Origin: Hybos culiciformis
Taxonomy: Eukaryota > Arthropoda > Insecta > Diptera > Hybotidae
Direction: 5' to 3'
Assembly: GCA_964007475.1 (NCBI GenBank)
Contig: OZ023274.1
Span: forward strand, 31,179,250-31,243,249
Length of the DNA stretch: 64,000 nucleotides
Below, one piece after another: positions 49,601-61,532 of this stretch (position 1 is the first letter of the stretch; each line of letters starts with the position of its first letter). The translations under genes and the position numbers were made by a program. The notes below the pieces were generated by a model, which did no database searches, had not been told where the DNA came from, and saw only the letters and a program-made list of their open reading frames with translations.

Positions 49601-52600
49601 ATAAAAACCAAAAACTTATATTTTATACGGGCCTATATATTCAAAATTAAACTAAAAACAGACTTAGGACACAGATTACTTTTAAAACTTTTATTAGTTG
49701 TATTAGTCGGTTCACCAATTAAAAAAAAAATCCAATAAAAATTATCCTTAAAAATTTATTCCTCATACAAATTTAACAAAAAAATTAATTCCAAACAAGT
49801 GTGAAACCAATTTTGATGAAAAAATTCCATATTAAATTTTTTTTTTTTTTTAGATAAAGATTGTAATTTTTATAATTCGCAGTAATAAAAATAAAATCAT
49901 AACGTCATCAGGAATAAAGCTTAAAAAGGATTAACTTTTTGTGCTTTACTAAATATCTGTTGACGGTATATAATATCGTTATTTAATTTTTAAAAGAATT
50001 AATTTATAAAATAAAAAAAAATAAGTAAATATAATATACTTAAGAATGTATGAATAAATATAATGTACAATGTAAAGTATGTGTAGGTATAATGTTTATA
50101 TTTTGAATAGGTACCTAGAACAAAAATTTAATGTAATTTAATATTTAACTTTTAATGTGTTCGTCTTCATAAAAATAAAAATAAAAAAAATTGTTTTCAT
50201 CCTTAAAAGATTGCTATATGAAGAACATAATAAAGAAACCAGATTAAAGATAAGAAAATTAAAATTTTTATATAATTAAAAAAATTCTGAAATATTATTT
50301 TCTAACACCGCATTTCAAATAATATATGTACTACACACATACACACAGGGCCGGTCCTGCTATATGTGCATGATGTGCACTTGCACAGGGCGCCTAACGA
50401 ATAGGGCGCCAATCGATTTGTAGTCAAGAACATGCAAATCCATTTGAAATTGACTACTGTGCTACTGTTCACAAAAAAACTCTTCCCAGAAAAAAATCAA
50501 CACAGTATACAATTTTTTTTGTATACCGTGATCAAATTGCACATTGTATAATGTGCAAATAAGAATTCAGCATAGAATAAAATCAACATAGTATTTATGT
50601 AAATATTTTTTTTGGTATAGGTAGAAAAAGTCTGCGTATGTATATTTATTTGAGGACTAGCACTAGACCTACTGGGAATACCTCGTTAAAAAAAGTCTAC
50701 TTCAGACTTCAAACTGCGGCTCTTGAGCCGCATGCGGCTCCGGAAATCATTTTTTTTTTTACACTGCATTCGGCTCGAAGAAACAATTCTGACAAATTTT
50801 TTTTTTCACCCGGCCTAAACTTTTTTCATTCTAAACTACAAATAAAGAATTTTCTTGCACCCTAAACTACAAATCAAGATTTTTTTTTCCACTGTAAACT
50901 ACAAATAAAGAATTTTTATTATTTTGTAAAAATAAACATTGAGTTTCAATGACGGGCGAGAATTGAACAAATCAATTAAGGGTGTCATCATTAAAATTAC
51001 AATTAATTTTAAAGAATTATATATTTTGAACAATGTATAAAATTCATAATTATAAATCAAAATTATTGTTTTATTTAATTTTTAATAATTTAAAACGGTA
51101 TATAAATCAAAAATTAAATATATTGATTTTCTTATATACATTTATAATTATTAAAAAAATTTGCGGCTCTTTAATTTTTGATATTTCTTAAAATTGGCTC
51201 GCTTATGTTTTGGGTTGCCCGCTTGGTCTATGGTGACGTGAAAATGACTTATACTATGCTTATGGGCGCAATTTTCAAAATCGGCACAGGGCGCCGAATC
51301 AGCTAGGACCGGGCCTGCATACACATACATATATTACCTATGTACGTAAGTTTAAGAAAAAAAAGCACAAAAACTTAATTCAAGTGAGACAAATTAAAAA
51401 ATTTAAAAATTGCCGATCACATATTATAACTTGTTATAGGAATTTGAATTTTATTTTCTACTAAAAAAAAATATTTTTGTTTTAGATTATTTTAATTAAT
51501 ATTGAATTCAAATTAAAATATTTTATAGCAAACTATACATTATTTTTATTAAATTAACATTAATTAGAAATGAATAAAAAACTAATACTATGCCATAATA
51601 TAATATAATATACTACGAGATTATAATACATTATAATAAATTTTTGGATAATTATTTCAGAGATGCCGGAAAATGTTTTCTTCTTTGAGGCTATGCGATT
51701 GTCAAAGTCAGAATAATAGCTTCCTAAATAATATATATATAACTTATTCTAAAAATAAATATCATTTTATATAAAGCTGAAAAAATCAAATATTTAATTT
51801 TAAAAATGCATAAATAGCACAAATTTAATTTTTTATCACCACCATATATTTACTTTCATATTTCATCACTTCTCAAATACATAAATTGTTATTTTGTTGT
51901 TATTATTATTTGGCAGGTTTGAAATGTATATTAAAAATTCGATCAACTAATGAATAGAGAACAGATACTAATGTATAATATTTAATTATTGAAATAAGTA
52001 AATGGGTTAAATGAATTTTTTTAAATTGTGACATTATATTCGATCTAATATATTATAAGATAGTAAAAAAACTGAATTAGCTTTGTGGAGAAGTTTTAAG
52101 CTTAAGGGAAATTGCTTAGTAGTAATTGTTAAGTTAATAAATAGTTTTTATTAGCAAGAACTTTGTATATGTTGTACTTCAATATATTTCAAATCACTGT
52201 ATATAAATAATGATATTGTGCATTCTACATTTAGTATCTTTTGAGATTTCTAAAATTGCCCCAAAAAGCCATTGTAATTAAATTATCAATTAATTAACTA
52301 ACATTTTTTGATAGTTAAAATTAAAAATAGATATAATTAATAATGTTTAACTATAGTTCTATAATGATTTTTTTTCCNNNNNNNNNNNNNNNNNNNNNNN
52401 NNNNNNNNNNNNNNNNNNNNNNNNNNNNNNNNNNNNNNNNNNNNNNNNNNNNNNNNNNNNNNNNNNNNNNNNNNNNNNNNNNNNNNNNNNNNNNNNNNNN
52501 NNNNNNNNNNNNNNNNNNNNNNNNNNNNNNNNNNNNNNNNNNNNNNNNNNNNNNNNNNNNNNNNNNNNNNNNNNNNNATAAAATTTGTAATGCGTTGGGG

Positions 52601-55600
52601 ATCGTTATGTTGTATTTAGTGCTATAGAATTTAGATCACTAAATGGAGTATTATATGCGTCAATACACCATGCAATCATTTAGATGCATCTACGTAAATA
52701 ATGAAAAAATTTAGATGCATCAGCGTATATAATGAAAAAAATTAGATGCATCAGCGTAAATATTGAAATCATTTAGATGTTTCGTATTGAATATTACGTA
52801 ATACCTAAACAAACATAATATCTCTCACAATATTTCAATACAGCCAAATACAAAAAAAAAAATGAGAAGAAAAAATATTCTCTCTTTGTAACTACCTCTC
52901 CCCTACGCATTAAAACAGTATATTTGATATGTAAACAAAATTTGTTATACAACTCGTTCTGTATTTACACAAAAATACATTGACACTTGTCAATTTATAT
53001 CACTCGACCTTCGGTCTTGTGATATAAGTATTGACTCGTGTCAATGTATTTTTGTGTATACAGAACTCTTAATTAATAACAAATTTAGTTTACATATACA
53101 ATAATCTACTATTAATGTGCATGTCTTCGGTAAGTTGTATTTACATTTAGCTCGGTAAATGGTCCATTACATGCATCAATACACATGCAATTATAGGGAA
53201 TGTGATGTGAATTGTATTTACATTTCCCTATATTGTATTTACTTACTTCATTTTGAACTGCGTAATACTATAAACAAAAATAATATCTCTCAAACTCACA
53301 ATATTTCCCTTTTTTTCTTTTATCTTTAAAAGAAAGAGAAATTAAAGGATAATTAACGTGGAAAATTTTCCTTTTCTTCTTTTATCTCTAAAAGAAAGAG
53401 AAATTAAAGGATAATTGACGTAGAAAATTTCCCTTTTTTTCTTTTATCTCTAAAAGAAAGAGAAATTAAAGTGTAATTAACGTGGAAAATTTCCCTTTTT
53501 TTTATCTTTATTTTTTATTATAAATTATCTCTATATTCTCTCTTTGAAACTCCCTCTCACATGCACATTAAAGCAGTATACAATACATGTTAATCAAATT
53601 TGTTATACAGCTCGTTGTATATACACACAAACACATAGACATTCGTCAATATTATATCACGAGACCGAAGGTCGAGTGATATAAATATGACTCGTGTCTA
53701 TGTGTTTGTGTGTATACACAACTCGCAATTAATAACAAATTTTCATAACATGTATTGTAATCTACTATTAATAAATATAAGATCTGTAGCTGAATATGTC
53801 AAAAATAATTTTATATAGAATAATCAAAATGTACTACTAAATTAATAATAGATTTAATACTAATGTAAAATATTTTTAAATGAACTAAATAAATTAATGA
53901 ATAAATAAAATAAAAATATTATTATGGATTTCCATTAAAATATAAAGTCATGATATGATCCAGAACTCTCATATAATTCACAACTTAATTTGACGTATCC
54001 CTGAAAACAAATCCTTGAAACTTTTGTAAACTAATAAAAATGTTCTAATCTTATTTAAAAAATAAAGCTTCAGGTCCTTAGAATCTTAATTTGCAGCCTC
54101 ACAATCCAGTTTTAACTTTGATCGTCGATTTCAGATTTAAGTTTAAAAAAAGAATTTACATTTCAATTACAAAAATGATACAATATGGACCTCTATATTA
54201 TTCAAAATAATAAAATGATGATGAAATTTGAAATCCATTGGGTAAAAACGTATTAAATAAATAAAGAACGAGGTGTTATATTAAATTATATGATTTTGGT
54301 ATACCACAATAAAATACTGTTGGAATGTAAGCTGAAATTCAATTATTTGACAAAAAATAAAATGAAAATAATAAAATAAAACTCCCTATATAAAAATATA
54401 TTCATAATTCATCATTGTGAGCTTATGTTCCTAAAAAATCAGTGGTTAAAATTAGGGATTGCAAAAAAAGCAAAAAAAACCAATACCGGTATTTCGGTAT
54501 TGAACTTTACTGATACCGGGATCCCGGTTTTAATACCGGTATTCCAAAAAATAATATTTCTCAAAATAAAAATACCTATAATAATTATTATAAAAATGAA
54601 ACAAAAATTATTTAATTAATAAAAAACATGCCCACTGCTAATTGCAACCTCCAATAATTTAAAAAAAATACTTTCACACTAAATCAGCAGAATTGTTAAA
54701 ATATTTAAGTAAATACAAATGCAACTACACACAACAAACTATTAAGAGCCCTCAGTGCGGAAAATGGGTCTTGGATTTGCTTTGATTCTAGAGTTAATAC
54801 AATCTCGACTGATGTGATTTTTTTTATATGTTAGAGAGTATATAACTAGCTCCAGGGTAGGCGAGGCGAATTTTTTGAGTTTTTTGGCCCAAATGAGCCT
54901 TTAAAATACTTGAACATATTTGCTTGGATTCTGAAGTAAAGCAAAAAGATAATAAAAAATCTCAAACGCAGAAATAAAGCTAAAATACCACTCTCCAGGC
55001 CTGGTGACGTGAAATTTTGAATTTCTTTAATTTTCTAAACAATTTTTAATTAATTTCATTTATTTCTAACAAATTTTTAATTTTTTTGATAAATTACAGT
55101 TTCTGCACAGAAATAAAATTCAAATATAGTTTTGTGATTTTCTGGTAGAGGTGTTTTTCGTACAATTTTTGTCGCATTTTTCACGGCCGTTTATTTTCTG
55201 TAAAATAAAACAAAAAAAACTGCAAAAATAGAAAACAGAATTTCACGTCGAGGGCTCTTAAAACTTTTATTTTTTTAGTAACCGCACTTGTTTGTAATTA
55301 TAAAAAACAATCTACTAAAAATATCAAAAAATATTGAATAATAAATCCTCAGAAAAAAATTTAAATACCGAAATACCGGTTTTGACAAATATAATACCGG
55401 TATTGATTTTCATTGGTTTTTTTCCGAAATACCGGGATCCCGGTATCCCGGGATCCCGGTATTGCGATCCCTAGTTAAAATCAATAACAATAATTGTGGT
55501 ATTTTTTATTCATTCATTGTGTTGCAAATTTTGTGTTTATTTTTATTTTTATAATTACTTTCACATATTATAGTAAATGCTAAATAAAATAATAAAAAAA

Positions 55601-56971
55601 AAACAATATAATGCGAAAAGTATATCTTCACTTTATGTACCAAAAAATAGTCAAATCTTTAAATGATTAGGTCCTAAGAATAAAATGATATTCTTATGGC
55701 TTTCAAAAACCTAATTATTATATTCATCATGTATTCTTTTAAGTATTTTTTTTTAAGAAAAGCTTTGCAGTTATTATAATACACGGAGGTAGTTTAGTTA
55801 TGATGTCAGTCATGGCAATATTATCGTTATACCTTAAAATTAGGAATAAGAGAGTGCACCTACATATTTTCGTCTCAAATAATAAATGCATAGTATATCG
55901 AATCAAAAATAAAGTAACCGAATCGAAATTTACTAAACCAATTACCTATTATACATATTTACCTTTTTTTATTTTAAGTAAAATTAATTTTTTAACCTTT
56001 TGCTTATGATTGCCAAAATTATGATAAATAAACATTTGGTAAATTAATCATGCACCCAAATTATATTATAATTCTACATATTTTTATTAATTTAATATTT
56101 AAATAAAATTAATAATGGCAAAATAATATTAAAATATCGAAATTACAAATAAACTATATTTATAAATATATATATATATATATTTATAATTTACAATCAT
56201 TAAAAATAAATGTTTCTATATATAATACAGTAGTATACTTTATAATAATGTCGTCGTTCGAGAATTACGAAATATTTTTTAATAGAACTTTGAATAGTTT
56301 AACTTACCTAGCGATCGAATACCATTTTTGCTAATATCTAAACCCGCAAATGCATAAACAACATGTGTACATAAATTTGGATCAAAATTTTCAATTGCAT
56401 ATGAACCTTTACCGACACGATAAACAGCCCATGTTGCTATATAGCACACAACAACTTTGTCATGTGTAGGACCTAAAAATAAGTCATAAAATTGTTTAAA
56501 AATTAAAAAAAAAATTTAATGCATCGAAAAAATTCCTTTTTAGAAATATATTCAGTAAACAATCCTTTAAGAGATGTTGGGAGTTGGGACACATAAGGAT
56601 GTCAATTAAATAATGTGTTCCATTGTGCGCTTCTGATTTAAATTTAAAAATTTAGGATTATATAAATTCTTTGAGAAGATTTTCAGTTTACACAAAATGT
56701 TGAAATCAACTGCAGAGGGTATCCTTTTTTTTTCAATTTTATTAATTAGAAAGAAAGCGTACATTCTGTTTATCCTACTTAAGTAATATGGATTAATCAC
56801 AAATAAATTGTTCTATTCAACTAAATATATGCTTTAATAATATTATATAATTTTTATATATGGTTTAAAGTGAATAAACTTACCTGTTTTGGCGAATGTG
56901 ATGACAAGAAGCCCTAATAATACTGCTAATACGATATATATCCACTTTTTTAAATTATTCAATAAATTCAT
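42925..56971 (-). CDS. Cht2: GH18 chitinase, Cht2-like (group VII), complete, four exons
   Basis: Exons on the minus strand are 56971-56884, 56472-56308, 44656-44160 and 43644-42925: 1470 bases, 489 residues plus TAG, all phases agreeing. Residues 1-28 form a signal peptide or signal anchor (IYIVLAVLLGLLVITFA). The GH18 barrel follows: SLAIGGWN at 115-122, the catalytic signature FDGLDLDWEYP at 154-164 with acid Glu162 and Asp158/Asp160, MGVPFYGRTF at 269-278, and GIMVWSIDTDDF at 370-381. It hydrolyses beta-1,4 linkages in chitin. There is no CBM14 domain. The last 29 residues are hydrophobic after an acidic linker, so a GPI signal or membrane anchor is likely. Length, the tail motif ENEIPHGS and the lack of a chitin-binding domain match Drosophila Cht2 as I recall it. 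It probably acts in extracellular chitin or cuticle organisation. Confidence 0.93.
43645..44159 (-). other. Cht2-like intron 3 (515 bases)
   Basis: Donor GTAAGTGTAT, acceptor CATTTATAG, phase 0. AT-rich with nothing else seen. Confidence 0.88.
44160..44656 (-). CDS. Cht2: Cht2-like exon 3: catalytic segment
   Basis: Encodes residues 85-250, beginning DPWQDLKDDYGKNGYGRITK and ending APLAGEGILNV before GTAAGTGTA. It carries both the GGWNEGS motif and the DxxDxDxE active-site motif, FDGLDLDWEYPTQRGG, intact, followed by LDFIHVMCYDYGGSWD, which lines the substrate cleft. Phase 0 at its 3' end. Confidence 0.95.
48352..48974. mobile_element. hAT-type MITE, CAGTGGTACGCAAACT ends
   Basis: Perfect 16-base terminal inverted repeats and an exact 8-base target duplication TTCTAAAC (48344-48351, 48975-48982). 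Subterminal CCGGCACAAATA and GCGGCACATAG are inverted relatives. A 75-codon frame inside (48528-48755) has no recognisable transposase motif. The ends resemble those of the hAT at 11455-12232 (CAGTGGTCGCAA, GGCAC), so both may use one transposase. Confidence 0.93.
50346..51317. mobile_element. hAT-type element, CAGGGCCGGTCCT ends
   Basis: Exact 8-base target duplication CATACACA (50338-50345, 51318-51325). Ends are CAGGGCCGGTCCTGCT and, inverted, CAGGCCCGGTCCTAGCT. GCACAGGGCGCC lies just inside each end, as in 36957-37545. A second hAT-like insertion sits in the middle. Non-coding. Confidence 0.9.
50710..51237. mobile_element. Nested hAT-like insertion with GCGGCTC ends
   Basis: The left side reads CTGCGGCTCTTGAGCCGCAT followed by GCGGCTCC, and the right side has TTGCGGCTCTTTAATTTTTG and TTGGCTCGC...GGGTTGCCCGC, the pattern of common insect and vertebrate hAT MITEs. 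GTCTACTT and GTCTATGG flank it as a weak, partly matching 8-base duplication. Exact ends are uncertain. Confidence 0.5.
52378..52577. other. Assembly gap (200 N)
   Basis: Exactly 200 N within intron 2 of the chitinase gene; the true size is unknown. The repeated palindrome modules begin right after it, which may explain the break. Confidence 0.99.
52675..52790. repeat. 34-base tandem repeat, about 3.5 copies
   Basis: Units containing TTTAGATGCATCAGCGTAAA followed by TAATGAAAAAA recur near 52678, 52711, 52742 and, degenerate, 52773. Confidence 0.85.
52960..53066. repeat. Palindrome 1 with CCTTCGG centre
   Basis: CAAAAATACATTGACA on the left pairs with TGTCAATGTATTTTTG on the right; inside this TATATCACTCGAC pairs with a diverged GTCTTGTGATATA around ACCTTCGGT. 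Stem of nearly 50 bases with few mismatches. Confidence 0.9.
53308..53495. repeat. 68-base tandem repeat, about 3 copies
   Basis: Each unit has CTTTTATCTCTAAAAGAAAG, then AGAAATTAAAGGATAATT and GACGTAGAAAATTTCCC or close variants. The CTTTTATCT/AAAGAAAG part is itself a small hairpin. Confidence 0.92.
53614..53722. repeat. Palindrome 2 with CGAAGG centre
   Basis: ACACACAAACACATAGACA pairs with TGTCTATGTGTTTGTGTGT; inside this TATATCACGAGACC pairs with GGTCGAGTGATATA around GAA. It is related to palindrome 1, but the centre is in the opposite orientation (ACCGAAGGT against ACCTTCGGT). Confidence 0.9.
53771..54444. other. AT-rich intron sequence, no feature
   Basis: Part of chitinase intron 2. 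No repeat or exon recognised. Confidence 0.45.
54453..55473. mobile_element. hAT-type element with TAGGGATTGCAA ends and ACCGGTAT words
   Basis: Exact 8-base target duplication GTTAAAAT (54445-54452, 55474-55481). Ends TAGGGATTGCAA and, inverted, TAGGGATCGCAA. Subterminal regions are dense in AATACCGGTATT and GGGATCCCGGTAT, themselves palindromic. Non-coding; another element is nested at 54746-55257. Confidence 0.93.
54746..55257. mobile_element. Nested element flanked by TTAA
   Basis: TTAA lies directly outside both ends (54742-54745, 55258-55261) and the ends are inverted GAGCCCTC / GAGGGCTC. TTAA duplications are the mark of piggyBac-like insertions, but the ends lack the usual CCC start, so the superfamily is uncertain. 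The interior has no transposase. Confidence 0.5.
56308..56472 (-). CDS. Cht2: Cht2-like exon 2: first strand of the GH18 barrel
   Basis: Encodes residues 30-85 in part: PTHDKVVVCYIATWAVYRVG, then FDPNLCTHVVYAFAGLD. KVVCY...W and the CTH.VYAFAG block are the conserved opening of GH18 chitinases, including the two Cys that pair in insect enzymes. It ends CTAG|GTAAGT with a split Asp codon. Confidence 0.93.
56473..56883 (-). other. Cht2-like intron 1 (411 bases)
   Basis: GTAAGT donor, TTATTTTTAG acceptor, phase 1. AT-rich; the unsupported frame at 56606-56800 is within it. Confidence 0.85.
56884..56971 (-). CDS. Cht2: Cht2-like exon 1: start and signal peptide
   Basis: ATG at 56971-56969; the exon encodes MNLLNNLKKWIYIVLAVLLG and then LLVITFAKT, ending in G before GTAAGTTT. 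The next exon supplies GT to complete Gly30. The donor is near-perfect. Basic residues before a 17-residue hydrophobic core give a typical signal sequence. Confidence 0.88.
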
Positions 56972-59900
56972 TTCGTATATATTAAAATTTCAATTAAGGC
57001 ACCTAACTCACAGTAATATTTAATACTTTTCAATTAAAATACGTTTACCTATAAAAAATAAAATGTAAAATATTACAATAATTTTCTAGTTATTTAACTT
57101 CTCATATTATATATTTTATGTATTAATTCCCCCATAATAATTTTAATTTAAGTATTAATATCTTATAGTTAATATTAATCTTGTTTGAAAAATATTTGAA
57201 TTATTTTAGAATTTAGTAGTCAATTGGTAGATATATTTAAAATTAATTAATTTATTCTATAAACATTCATCCTAGCTTGCCTTTTCTAAATTTTCTAAAT
57301 CACTTTTTCTTTATTAAAGTACGTATTCGCCTCAACTTGAAAAGCTTACAAATTTTTATAATTTCTGAATTTCTTTATCTGAGCACTGATTCACTTGCAT
57401 TCCCATTAAAAAAATGTATTTACTAAACATAACAGGTGCAGTAAATTACATTTTTGCGTTAAATGAAAATTAATATTTAGCGTTAAATTAAAATAATTTA
57501 TGTTTAAAAAAGGGATCATTAATTACATAAAAATGTAATTGAAAATTTTATTTTATTAAAGGGGTTAACCGGAAATCAATTACTTTTTTTTTGTATACAT
57601 AGAAAAAATAAAATTTAAGCGAATTTCTCAAATTTACAAAAATTTATATATGAAAAACAATATGTATTTTTGGTTTTATTGAAATTATAAGTTAATTAAA
57701 ATTATTATATGTGAATATTGTTCTAATTTCCATATAATTTAAAGCTACTATATGAATTGTACAAGAAAATAATTTAAAAATATAACCGGCTTTTTCTGAA
57801 TTATAATTTATAATGTTACGGAACGACTTGAAGTGTTTTTCTAAATTGTTCACTATCCAACTGTGATAAAACATGAATATGAGTGTTTTGTACTTCGAAA
57901 AAAAAATTTTCTGAAATTAGTTAACAATTAATTTACATCTATATACTAAAATCAGAATTTTAAAAGATTTTGCTCCTCTCGTCGTAAGCTATTTATACTG
58001 GAATTGCCTGTTAGATAGAAACTAAACGCAAACTATACCTGAAGTACATTTCTAAAGTGTTAAAAATCGTTTTTGTCATATTCCAATATTCTGCATAAAA
58101 TAATTTCTATAAATAAAATAATTTCTTTAATTGAGTTAGATTGAATTTATTTCCTTCTTCTTATTCAATTCTTCTACATAAATTTATTCATAAGCTAACA
58201 TAGTTGAATTTTGAGGACTCGTAAATATTTTTAATCCAATTTGATTATTTTACAAAATTTATAATTAATATGAGTGAGTAAAATAATTTGAATAAAATTA
58301 ACAATAAAAAACAATGTGATTTCTTTATAAAAAAAAATAATATTAAAATTTCAAAATCAAAATCAAGTAAAGATTATTTTTTCTTGTGAAAAAAAAAAAT
58401 TCAAGGTATTCCAGTATGGTTATTTTATTTTCCCGCAAACTAGAATTTTCAATAAATTTTAAGTTGTCATCAAGACCTTTTTTGTCATTTTTCATAAAAT
58501 AATTTTTCATAAAATAAATCTTACACAAAAATATTTAAAGAACATTTGGGAATTATTATGGTCCCTGAAGTTGTTCCCAACTAAAAAGACTTCAGCGGGT
58601 TCAAGAAATTATGCCTTCACTCTACTATAGCTAAAAACAAATGCCTATATGGAAAAATAACATTGGAACTCAGAAGGCATATTCCCACATTGTACATATT
58701 GTTTGCCTTTTCACTTTAAAAATCTTGCATTTTTAAATTTTAAATTTTTAACCAAAATAATTTTAAACTTAATATATTTTAACAATATGTTTTGTATTAT
58801 TTATGACAACAAGTTTATTCCATGCGTATAATAATACTTATAAAAATATTCGTAAAAACAATAATAATAATTTGTAATGAATTCAAACTGAAAATGTTGA
58901 AAGTGAAAGGCATAATATATAAACATTAAAAATAAAATAACAAAAAATAATAAGTTAATAATTTATGCATTTTTTACCAATCAAACCCAAAAGACTGACT
59001 AATATTTGTCTAGAGGAAAACAATTCGCGTTTATATCTTTTCACCGCTGAAAATTGTTTCTTCTAAATCATATGTAGAGGAAAGTTTATTTTCTTGATTT
59101 TATGAAGAAGATCGAAGAAATTTAAGCTTGGCTTTAAATATTTTATCGCCTACAAAAAATAAAACAAAGATCTTATGCGCCCAATGAACAAGTCATCGAT
59201 CTAAATAAGAATTATATCTACAACCGCCAAAAATAAAAGGAAATTTTTTAATAAACTTCCATAAAATAAAATATTATCAATTTGTCAATAATGTAGGGTA
59301 CTGATTCAATTATTGTAATGATAATTCATTTTTATTAAATTTAAAAAAAACATATGTAAATTATTCATAGCAAGTGAAACAAAAAACTAATTACAAACGT
59401 ACATTAATATGTAATGAATAAAATCATCTTTTTTACATTAAAATACAGCTTATGTATAGGCGGAGTAGATAAACTAAAGTGAAAATTGCAAGCAAATAAA
59501 TTTACAACAATTAAATTATTATTTCATACATAAAACTTTATTTTATTGTATATGACTCAAATAATAAAATTTAACCTAAAATTGTATGGTTTTTTTTTTC
59601 TTTTTTTTAAGAAAAAGTAGCACGTCTTTGTTCATTTTTCCATAATGTTTAACAAATTTCTCTCCTCTATAATATTTATTGTATCTTTCTACATTAATTT
59701 ATAAAAATGACAAGATCAATGTTTTTATCATGATGAAACAACATAAGACATAATATGTATAATATGTACTGTATGCTTATTGTACATACTTAAGTTAAAA
59801 TAATAATGAATAAAGATTAAAATCACGTAATTATTATTGTTGCAATAATGAAGAAATAATTCGAAAATTTTTGGTGACACTTACATAAAGCATATTCTCA

Positions 59901-61530
59901 AAATTAGTGAAAACTACTGTACAAAAATAAGAAGTATTTTTACTTATATTTACTTATATTTACGTATATTTACTAATATAATATTATGAAATTTACAGAC
60001 TTTTGAAGTATGGTATTAGACAAAATTTCCATTTTTATTAAAGTACATTAATTCAAAAACAAAAAAATTATCTTGAGAAAAAAACTGAATTTATCAAAAT
60101 TTGAGCCTTTTGAATTTTGAATTTGTGTGGATTTATCTATACAATAAAGTAACACGACCAATAAATAAATAAAAATCTTTATGTCGAAAACACAACTGAA
60201 TCCCAAATTTTTTATCAGATTAAAGATTCTGAGGCTTCTAAATACTTATAATTAATTCATAAATCTTCAATAATATGTTAGAGTTCATTTATAGTAAAAT
60301 AAGTTTTATTTAAGGAGGCAGTTACAATAAATAAATTTTCGGTATGTTTATTATTATTAATAATGGTTTTTCGATTTTTCTTTCTCTTTTATTTAAAATT
60401 AGATATAATTTTTTTTCTGATATTGGTTTTCCTATTTATTTTTGCCAACAATATAATACTAAATTGAGAATTCCTTCAATTTTTTGTCATTTTATTTTTT
60501 TTAAGTAAAAAGCAATAATAGGGCGTTAAACTTTATTCACAATTTTATTAGAATTATTTCCCACATAATTTTCATTAAAATAATTATAATTCTGTTTTTA
60601 TTTATATCGTTCTGATATCATTAAAGGTCAACGAAGCGTACCTTACGAAACCGGAAAAATGTAACGGAAACACCGCGAATGTTTCTTTTTTTTTATATGT
60701 ATTTTCTTGTATACATATATTTTTATATGTTGCGGTTATTTATGTTTATGTTTTATGTTCTTTTCACTTCTACACTATAAGTACAATTAGTTTTTCAGAT
60801 AAAATTAGGTTGTTTATCATGCGCGATTAACATAGAAAATTTTAAATTTAACAAAAAAAAAACCTTTCGGCTCTGCGTTCTCTTGATGACTACCAAAGAA
60901 AAATAAAAAATATTGAATGTACATATGTATAGTAAAAAAAAAGTTAAAATTAAAAGTTGTATAAATTAAAAAAAAAAAAAATAATTTTATATTTTTTAAG
61001 AATGTTATGTATGGCTATGGTAAAATAAAAACTGGTGGGATATTTTTTTCTCTTTAACATTTCTTCAAAAAATTCAAATTCATGCTTAACAGGTAGCTTC
61101 TTATTACACTATTATGGTTTAACTCTTTTAATCTGCAAGTGGTAATAATTGTTACCTTTTATATTTTCTTTTTTTTCTTTTACTTTTGAAAGAGAAAAAA
61201 TTTATTTACCTTTGTAGTTTTAAAATATAATATACGTATAGTAAGTATGTATATGAAATAGTGAAGCAAATAATTTGAATATTTTTTTAAGCCTAAGCCT
61301 CAAAATCTTGGGTACACTTAAATAAAAAAAAACGAAAATTTAAATTGACAAGACTCATGAACATTATTTTTCAATAAAGTAATTTATGTTAAGATTTTAT
61401 TTAAGTTATAAGGAGGACTATTAGAATAAAATTAATTTATTAAATTAAGTCCATTGGATAGGTCAACATATCTGAAAATAGAGGGAAAATGAATGTGCGA
61501 TTCTCCTTTTATCTATATTAATAGTATACA
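56972..61530. other. Upstream region of the chitinase gene and AT-rich intergenic DNA
   Basis: A possible 5' leader intron donor (ATAG|GTAAACG, minus strand, near 57048) could place a non-coding first exon further upstream; no promoter could be fixed. Frames at 57692-57874 and 58343-58528 show no motif. The patch near 60620-60690 (GGTCAACGAAGCGTACCTTA) is less AT-rich but unassigned. Confidence 0.4.
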
Positions 61531-61532
61531 TA

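Larger units (their letters stand above)
52640..53770. repeat. Two tandem diverged modules, each ending in a long palindrome
   Basis: Module 1 (about 52635-53115) and module 2 (about 53150-53770) share in order: AAATGG...ATGCRTCAATACAC.ATGCAAT, CTCTCTTTG-AACT-CCTCTC, GCA-TTAAA-CAGTATA, AATTTGTTATACA-CTCGTT, a palindrome of about 110 bases, and TTAATAACAAATTT. They are diverged copies of one unit, possibly a transposon end pair. Gap proximity hides what lies to the left. Confidence 0.75.
44657..56307 (-). other. Cht2-like intron 2, about 11.65 kb, transposon-loaded
   Basis: Donor GTAAGTTAAA at 56307, acceptor TTTATTTTCAG ending at 44657, phase 1. It holds hAT-type elements at 48352-48974, 50346-51317 and 54453-55473, the palindrome modules at 52640-53770, and a 200-N gap. 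Between these it is AT-rich with no other exon recognised; frames at 45103-45321, 47425-47613, 49556-49738 and 55800-56009 have no motif. The true length is uncertain because of the gap. Confidence 0.85.
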
